From assembly GCF_001625085.1 (NCBI RefSeq), contig NZ_BDAW01000054.1:1-37744 (forward strand): 37,744 nt of DNA. The letters run 5' to 3'. Below the pieces are notes generated by a model, which saw only the letters and a list, made by a program, of their open reading frames with translations, was not told the DNA's origin and did no database searches. The first letter of the stretch is position 1, and each line of letters starts with the position of its first letter. The translations under genes and the position numbers were made by a program. This DNA is from Nocardia acidivorans NBRC 108247 (lineage in GTDB: Bacteria > Actinomycetota > Actinomycetes > Mycobacteriales > Mycobacteriaceae). Shown here one piece after another: positions 33,076 to 37,744 of this stretch.

Positions 33076-33620
33076 GCGAACCGTATTCGGTCTGCGTGTA
33101 CTGCTCGGCCAGTGTCGACGATCCCGCCGCGCTGGAGCTCTCCCGGCTCGTGGGCGCCGAGATCGGCCGCCGCGGTTGGCAATTGGTCTCCGGCGGCGGA
33201 CACGTCTCGATGATGGGCGCGGTCGCCACCGCCGCCCGCGCGGCGGGCGCCAAGACCGTCGGCGTCATCCCCAAGAAACTCGTGCACCGCGAAATGGCGG
33301 ATGTGGAATCTGACGAGCTCATCGTCACCGACTCCATGCGCGAGCGCAAACAGATCATGGACGAGCGCGCCGACGCCTTCCTCACCCTGCCCGGCGGCCT
33401 GGGCACCCTCGAGGAGCTCTTCGAAACCTGGACCGGGGGCTACCTGGGCATGCACGACAAACCGGTGGTCGTGCTGGATCTGGACGGGCACTATCGCGGA
33501 TTGTTCGCCTGGCTGGAGCAATTGCGCGAACGCGGCTTCGCCGGGCGCGCGGCCCTGGAGCGGGTGGTGCTGACCGATGACCTCGCCGCCGCCTTCGACG
33601 CGCTCGATCCCGGACTCTGA
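33072..33620 (+). CDS. LOG-family phosphoribohydrolase, short form (Rv1205-like)
   Basis: A 182-residue compact LOG protein with the classical motif pair RERKQIMDERADAFLTLPGG and GTLEELFE. M. tuberculosis Rv1205, which sits at the same place before fadD6, makes cytokinin-type bases from their nucleotides. GTG 33072 overlaps the stop of the long LOG gene; GTG 33069 is an in-frame alternative. The overlap means the two LOG proteins are made together and might form mixed oligomers, which is inference. Confidence 0.92.
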   Translation: MSEPYSVCVYCSASVDDPAALELSRLVGAEIGRRGWQLVSGGGHVSMMGAVATAARAAGAKTVGVIPKKLVHREMADVESDELIVTDSMRERKQIMDERADAFLTLPGGLGTLEELFETWTGGYLGMHDKPVVVLDLDGHYRGLFAWLEQLRERGFAGRAALERVVLTDDLAAAFDALDPGL

Positions 33621-33715
33621 CGATTTCCTCGGGTCCGAGGGGGTTTCACTCGACAACGGAGGGTGCATCCGTAAAGGTGTGACCACGAGCACGATTCGAT
33701 GAGGAGCCCAGCGCA

Positions 33716-35485
33716 GTGAACAACGATGCCCGTTCGACGATCGGTCTGCTGGATCTGGCGCGCAGCCTGCCCGGAATGACCACACAGCTGCCGGGCATGG
33801 CCCGCAATGCCATCCACATGCTGGTCGAATCCGATTCCCAGGCATCGATCGGATTGTTCTTCCAGCGCGCGGCCGCCAAACATCCCGATCGCCCCTTCCT
33901 GCGCTTCGAGGGCCGCGAATACCGCTGGGGCGAGGCCAATTCCGAGGTCAACCGGTACGCGGCCGTGCTATCCGAACGCGGTGTCAAGCGCGGCGACGTG
34001 GTCGGCATCCTGATGGCCAATCGTCCCGAGGCGCTGTTCACCGTGCTCGCGGTGGTGAAACTCGGCGCGACGGCGGGCCTGCTGAACCACAATCAGCGAG
34101 ATACCGTGCTACAGCACAGTTTCGGACTGCTGGACTCGGCCCTCGACGTGATCGGCGAGGAGTGCGCCGAAGCGCTGGACACCCTCGCCGAACTCCGCCC
34201 CGGGGTGCTGTGGTCCAAAGATCTGGCCGAGGCGGCCCGCACCGCGAACGACGCCAATCCGCCGGTGTGCGAACAGATCCGGGCGCACGAACGCGCCTAT
34301 CTGATCTTCACCTCCGGCACCACCGGCCTGCCCAAGGCCAGCGTCATGACCCATTTGCGCTGGACCAAATCCATGGCGGGCATCGGCGGCCTCGGTGTGC
34401 GCCTGAACGGCGGCGACACCCTGTACTGCTGCCTGCCGCTCTACCACAACAACGCGCTCACCGTCGCGCTCTCCTCGGTCATCGCGGGCGGCGCGACCCT
34501 CGCGCTGGGGCGCAAGTTCTCGGCCTCGCGCTTCTGGGAGGAGGCCATCGCCAGCCAGGCCACCGCCTTCATCTACATCGGCGAACTCTGCCGCTACCTG
34601 CTCAATCAGCCCGCCCGGCGCACCGATCGCCAGCATCGGGTCCGGCTCGCGGTCGGCAACGGCCTGCGGCCGGAGATCTGGGACGAATTCCGAAATCGCT
34701 TCGGTATCAAGCGAATCGTCGAGTTCTACGGCGCCAGTGAGGGCAATGTCGCCTTCATCAACGCCTTCAGCCTGGACCGCACCGCGGGTTTCACCCCGCT
34801 GGCCTTCGCCGTGGTCGAATACGACGACGCCACCGGCAAGGCCAAGCGCGCCGCGGACGGCAAACTCCGCCGCGTCCGCACCGGCGACGTCGGGCTGCTG
34901 CTGGCCAAGGTCACCAAGAGCTCACCCTTCGACGGCTATACCGACAGTGCCGCAACGGAATCCAAGCTGGTGCGGGACGGCTTCACCACCGGTGACTGCT
35001 GGTTCGACACCGGCGATCTGGTGCGCAAACAGGGCTGGGGCCATATCGCCTTCGTGGACCGCCTCGGCGACACCTTCCGATGGAAGGGCGAGAATGTGGC
35101 CACCACCCAGGTCGAGGGCGCATTCGATGGAATAGACGCGGTCGTGCAGGCCGTCGTCTACGGCGTGCAGGTCCCCGGCGCGGACGGTAAGGCCGGCATG
35201 GCCGCCATCACCCTCGCACCGGACGCGGTCTTCGACGGCAAGGTCGCCGCCAAGACCCTCTACGACCGCCTGCCCGGTTACGCTGTCCCACTGTTCATTC
35301 GGGTGGTCCCCGAACTCGAACAGACCTCGACCTTCAAGTCCCGCAAGGTGGAACTCCGCGACCAGGGGTACACCGCCGACGACAACAGCACGCTGTACGT
35401 CCTGTCGGGCCGCGCCGAGGGCTACGTTCCGTTCTACGACGGCTATATCGAGGAGGTCGCCGCAGGACAGGCCCCCCGTAACTGA
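33716..35485 (+). CDS. fadD6: FadD6-type long/very-long-chain acyl-CoA synthetase
   Basis: A 589-residue AMP-forming ligase of the fatty-acid transport/very-long-chain synthetase group. The P-loop is LIFTSGTTGLPKAS at about 196-209; VEFYGASEGNVAF and WFDTGDLVRKQGWGHIAFVDRLGDTFRWKGENV are the group-specific motifs, the latter with the invariant RLGDTFRWKGENV of this family. It activates long fatty acids to CoA esters. The position before folP2 and gpgS matches Rv1206 in M. tuberculosis. GTG 33716 follows AGGAG with somewhat long spacing. Confidence 0.93.
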   Translation: MNNDARSTIGLLDLARSLPGMTTQLPGMARNAIHMLVESDSQASIGLFFQRAAAKHPDRPFLRFEGREYRWGEANSEVNRYAAVLSERGVKRGDVVGILMANRPEALFTVLAVVKLGATAGLLNHNQRDTVLQHSFGLLDSALDVIGEECAEALDTLAELRPGVLWSKDLAEAARTANDANPPVCEQIRAHERAYLIFTSGTTGLPKASVMTHLRWTKSMAGIGGLGVRLNGGDTLYCCLPLYHNNALTVALSSVIAGGATLALGRKFSASRFWEEAIASQATAFIYIGELCRYLLNQPARRTDRQHRVRLAVGNGLRPEIWDEFRNRFGIKRIVEFYGASEGNVAFINAFSLDRTAGFTPLAFAVVEYDDATGKAKRAADGKLRRVRTGDVGLLLAKVTKSSPFDGYTDSAATESKLVRDGFTTGDCWFDTGDLVRKQGWGHIAFVDRLGDTFRWKGENVATTQVEGAFDGIDAVVQAVVYGVQVPGADGKAGMAAITLAPDAVFDGKVAAKTLYDRLPGYAVPLFIRVVPELEQTSTFKSRKVELRDQGYTADDNSTLYVLSGRAEGYVPFYDGYIEEVAAGQAPRN

Positions 35486-35547
35486 AGGTTCGCGGTCCCG
35501 GTCGGCTGCCCAGCGCAGGGGTGACAGCGGTCGGTACAGTCGAGGGC

Positions 35548-36420
35548 ATGTGTGCGCCGTTGCCGACATTGTGCGGGAAGCCGGTGGCGACGGATCGGGC
35601 GCTCGTGATGGCGATCGTGAACCGGACGCCGGACTCGTTCTATGACAAGGGTGCGACGTTCAGCGATGCGGCCGCCATGGCCGCGGTCGCACGCGCGGTG
35701 GACGAGGGCGCCGATCTGGTCGATATCGGCGGGGTGAAGGCCGGACCGGGCAGTGCGGTGGACGCCGTCGAGGAGTCCCGGCGGGTGGTTCCCTTCGTCG
35801 CCGCTATCCGGCAGCGATTCCCGGAACTGCTGATCAGCATCGACACCTGGCGGGCCGAAGTCGCCCGCGCGGCCGTGTACGCGGGCGCGGATCTGATCAA
35901 TGACACCTGGGCCGGGGCCGATCCCGAACTGGTCGAGGTCGCCGCCGAACTGAACGCCGGAATTGTGTGCAGCCACACCGGCGGAGCCATGCCGCGGACC
36001 CGGCCGCATCGCGTGCGTTACGACGATGTGGTGGCGCAGGTCACAGAAACCGTGGTCACGGCGGCCGAGAATGCGGTCGCGGCGGGCGTTTCGAAAGATT
36101 CGATTCTGATAGATCCGACACATGATTTCGGCAAGAACACCTTTCACGGGCTCGAATTGTTGCGTTCCGTGGACGTTCTTGTGAATACCGGATGGCCTGT
36201 CTTGATGGCGCTGAGTAATAAGGATTTCATCGGAGAGACTCTTGGTGTCGAGCTATCCGAGCGATTGGAGGGCACATTGGCAGCGACTGCATGGTCGGCC
36301 GCCGCGGGTGCTCGAGTTTTCCGGGTACACGAAGTAGCGGCCACCCGACGCGTGGTGGACATGATCGCCGCGATCCAGGGCCACCGCCCACCCGCCCGCA
36401 CCCTGCGAGGTCTGGCATGA
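35548..36420 (+). CDS. folP2: FolP2, dihydropteroate synthase paralogue
   Basis: A 290-residue TIM-barrel protein of the pterin-binding family. It keeps IVNRTPDSFYDKG, ISIDTWRAEVA, DLINDTWAG and LIDPTHDFGKNTFH, but where true synthases have the p-aminobenzoate/sulfonamide loop STRPG it has GGVKAGPG, and the late RVHD is RVHE. Mycobacterial FolP2 has been reported to lack dihydropteroate synthase activity, which fits. The adjacent, overlapping gpgS gene hints at a role near glucosylglycerate metabolism. ATG 35548 is chosen for fit with the family; GTG 35521 is in frame. Confidence 0.9.
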   Translation: MCAPLPTLCGKPVATDRALVMAIVNRTPDSFYDKGATFSDAAAMAAVARAVDEGADLVDIGGVKAGPGSAVDAVEESRRVVPFVAAIRQRFPELLISIDTWRAEVARAAVYAGADLINDTWAGADPELVEVAAELNAGIVCSHTGGAMPRTRPHRVRYDDVVAQVTETVVTAAENAVAAGVSKDSILIDPTHDFGKNTFHGLELLRSVDVLVNTGWPVLMALSNKDFIGETLGVELSERLEGTLAATAWSAAAGARVFRVHEVAATRRVVDMIAAIQGHRPPARTLRGLA

Positions 36421-37343
36421 GCATGAACAACTGGGTCTCCACCAATACCTGGGACCGCCCCGAATGGACCGTCGAGGAGCTGGTGGCCGCCAAGGGCGAC
36501 CGCACCGTCTCGGTGGTCCTGCCCGCACTCAACGAGGAGGCCACCGTCGCCGGCGTGGTGGCCAGCATTCGACCGCTGCTCGGCACGCTGGTGGACGAAC
36601 TCGTCGTCCTGGACTCCGGAAGCACCGATGCCACCGCCGAGCTGGCAGCGGCCGCGGGAGCGCGCGTGGTCACCCGCGAACAGGCGGTGCCCGAACTCGA
36701 GCCCCTCCCCGGCAAGGGGGAGGTGCTGTGGCGCTCGCTCGCCGTCACCTCCGGTGATCTGGTGGCGTTCGTGGACTCGGATCTGATCGATCCGGATCCC
36801 ATGTTCGTGCCGAAGCTGCTCGGGCCGCTGCTCACCGTCGACGGCATGCACCTGGTGAAGGCGTATTACCGGCGACCGCTGCGGCACGGCACGACCATCG
36901 ACGACAACGGCGGCGGCCGCGTCACCGAACTGGTGGCCCGGCCACTGCTCTCGGCACTGCGGCCCGCACTCTCGAATGTGTTGCAGCCCTTGGGCGGCGA
37001 GTACGCGGGCACCCGGGAACTGCTCACGGCGGTGCCGTTCGCACCCGGTTACGGCGTGGAGATCGGGCTGCTGCTCGACACCCACGACCTGCTCGGGCTC
37101 GCGGCCATCGGCCAGGTGAATCTCGGTGTGCGCCAGCACCGTAACCGGCCGCTGTCCGAACTCGGGGTGATGAGCCGGCAGATCCTGGGCACGGTGCTGG
37201 GCCGCGCGGGCGTCTCCGACTCGGGGGCGGCACTCACCCAATTCCCGCTGATCAGTGGCGAATTCACCGCACAGGCCACGGAAGTCTCACTGGCCGACCG
37301 GCCCCCGATGAACACGCTCCGGCCGGAATGGGCCGCGGCGTAA
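36417..37343 (+). CDS. gpgS: GpgS, glucosyl-3-phosphoglycerate synthase
   Basis: A 308-residue GT81/GT-A glycosyltransferase that joins glucose from UDP-glucose to 3-phosphoglycerate, the first step to glucosylglycerate and methylglucose lipopolysaccharide. The nucleotide-sugar region has VVLPALNEEATV and LDSGSTDAT; the metal-binding DxD is in FVDSDLIDPDP; GGEYAGTRELL and YGVEIGLLLDT are acceptor-side blocks. ATG 36417 overlaps the folP2 stop (ATGA); ATG 36423 is a near alternative. Longer in-frame starts lie inside folP2 and are rejected. Confidence 0.95.
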   Translation: MSMNNWVSTNTWDRPEWTVEELVAAKGDRTVSVVLPALNEEATVAGVVASIRPLLGTLVDELVVLDSGSTDATAELAAAAGARVVTREQAVPELEPLPGKGEVLWRSLAVTSGDLVAFVDSDLIDPDPMFVPKLLGPLLTVDGMHLVKAYYRRPLRHGTTIDDNGGGRVTELVARPLLSALRPALSNVLQPLGGEYAGTRELLTAVPFAPGYGVEIGLLLDTHDLLGLAAIGQVNLGVRQHRNRPLSELGVMSRQILGTVLGRAGVSDSGAALTQFPLISGEFTAQATEVSLADRPPMNTLRPEWAAA

Positions 37344-37371
37344 CCCGCTCGGACTCGAAAAGGTGTGCGCG

Positions 37372-37399
37372 CGGCCGGGATTGCGCTGGATCCCGGCCG
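37372..37399. terminator. Perfect hairpin between convergent gpgS and the edge gene
   Basis: CGGCCGGGAT (37372-37381) and ATCCCGGCCG (37390-37399) form a perfect 10-bp stem with an 8-base loop, 30 bases after gpgS and just before the stop of the convergent gene. No U-tract follows. Its core is shared with the repeat at 14581-14649, so it may be a repeat that serves as a two-way terminator. Confidence 0.6.
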
Positions 37400-37410
37400 A
37401 GCGCATCGGG

Positions 37411-37744
37411 TCAGCGGTCGTGGCGGTAGATCGGGGTCAGCAGGTCCGCTTCGATCGGCTCGCCGGTATTGCGGTCGTAGCGGACGCCCACCACCGCCGA
37501 GAAGGGGTGGGTGGCCGCGCGCTCGTGCAGGGTCGCCAATCTCGTTGCCAGCAGCCGGATCGCGCCCAATGAGGCCGGCGGGTGCAGGCCGTCGATGACA
37601 AGGACGGTTCCCTTACCGTCCGGGCGGGGCAGCCGGGCCAGGTAGGCGATGTCATACGGCTCGGTGCCGCCGGGGCGGTAGACGCGCCGCGCGGCCCGAT
37701 CCTCGATACCGCGGCGCACCCGTCCGGCCCGCGCCACCGTGCGG
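37411..37744 (-). CDS. Unrecognised protein, 5' end outside the window
   Basis: At least 108 residues are readable from GTG 37737 to a stop at 37411-37413, and the frame stays open to the window edge, so the gene is probably longer. The visible part has ARLPRPDGKGTVLVIDGLHP, a helix with Leu/Ala repeats, and FSAVVGVRYDRNTGEPIEADLLTPIYRHD. This resembles the C-terminal domain seen behind helix-turn-helix domains in some actinobacterial regulators, but I cannot confirm that from the sequence here. It converges on gpgS; a different gene occupies this place in M. tuberculosis as far as I recall. Confidence 0.6.
   Translation of the reverse strand, partial: RTVARAGRVRRGIEDRAARRVYRPGGTEPYDIAYLARLPRPDGKGTVLVIDGLHPPASLGAIRLLATRLATLHERAATHPFSAVVGVRYDRNTGEPIEADLLTPIYRHDR

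Overview
The window looks like a chromosomal segment of a high-GC actinobacterium of the order Mycobacteriales, most likely Nocardia or a close relative. Evidence: strong GC bias at third codon positions, many GTG/TTG starts, mycothiol (mshB) and coenzyme F420 (fbiC) genes, an LpqW-type lipoprotein, and a backbone gene order that, from memory, follows the M. tuberculosis Rv1166-Rv1208 region (lpqW, mshB, Rv1171, fbiC, fdxA, dapC, pruA, proline dehydrogenase, fadD36, dapD, dapE, LOG, fadD6, folP2, gpgS). The genus is inferred, not proven.

Layout. 1-225: repeat fragments and an inverted repeat before lpqW. 226-3610: lpqW, mshB, a 52-residue small gene and a four-helix membrane protein, all joined by 4-base overlaps or very short gaps. 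3688-6154: an FAD-linked oxidase broken by a frameshift at a C7 tract, coupled to a beta-lactamase-fold serine hydrolase. 6295-9541: a signalling 'conservon' of sensor kinase, roadblock/LC7 protein and DUF742 protein, without the usual GTPase. 9560-12194: a GMC oxidoreductase divergent from an AhpD-like protein. 12277-14480: two bacterial PH-domain membrane proteins (YdbS/YdbT type). 14695-16161: a secreted repeat-rich protein, probably a beta-propeller.

16418-20568: fbiC (F420 chromophore), fdxA (7Fe ferredoxin, with a candidate IdeR/DtxR box upstream) and dapC (lysine/DAP). 20639-20757: tRNA-Asp and a strong terminator. 20888-22537: Tat-exported cholesterol oxidase. 22598-25182: pruA and proline dehydrogenase, overlapping, which together oxidise proline to glutamate. 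25202-27702: two paralogous MpaB/DUF2236 oxygenases flanking a TetR regulator, with inverted repeats at both control regions. 27828-29688: fadD36 and a small PPOX/F420-type flavoprotein. 29714-31881: divergent dapD and dapE. 31918-32262: three tandem copies of a ~110-bp intergenic repeat that also has an inverted copy at the left edge of the window. 32278-33620: two overlapping LOG-family genes. 33716-37343: fadD6, folP2 and gpgS. 37411-37744: the 3' part of an unrecognised minus-strand gene.

Functional themes: redox cofactors (mycothiol, F420, ferredoxin, flavoenzymes), lysine/peptidoglycan precursor supply (dapC, dapD, dapE), envelope glycolipid and polysaccharide metabolism (lpqW, gpgS), and lipid/sterol use (choE, fadD36, fadD6). 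No prophage, transposase, CRISPR array or recognised antiphage system was seen. The best candidates for something under-described are the MpaB-TetR-MpaB locus, the GTPase-less conservon, the small gene after mshB and the dispersed repeat families. All function calls come from recognising protein motifs by eye; no database search was possible.
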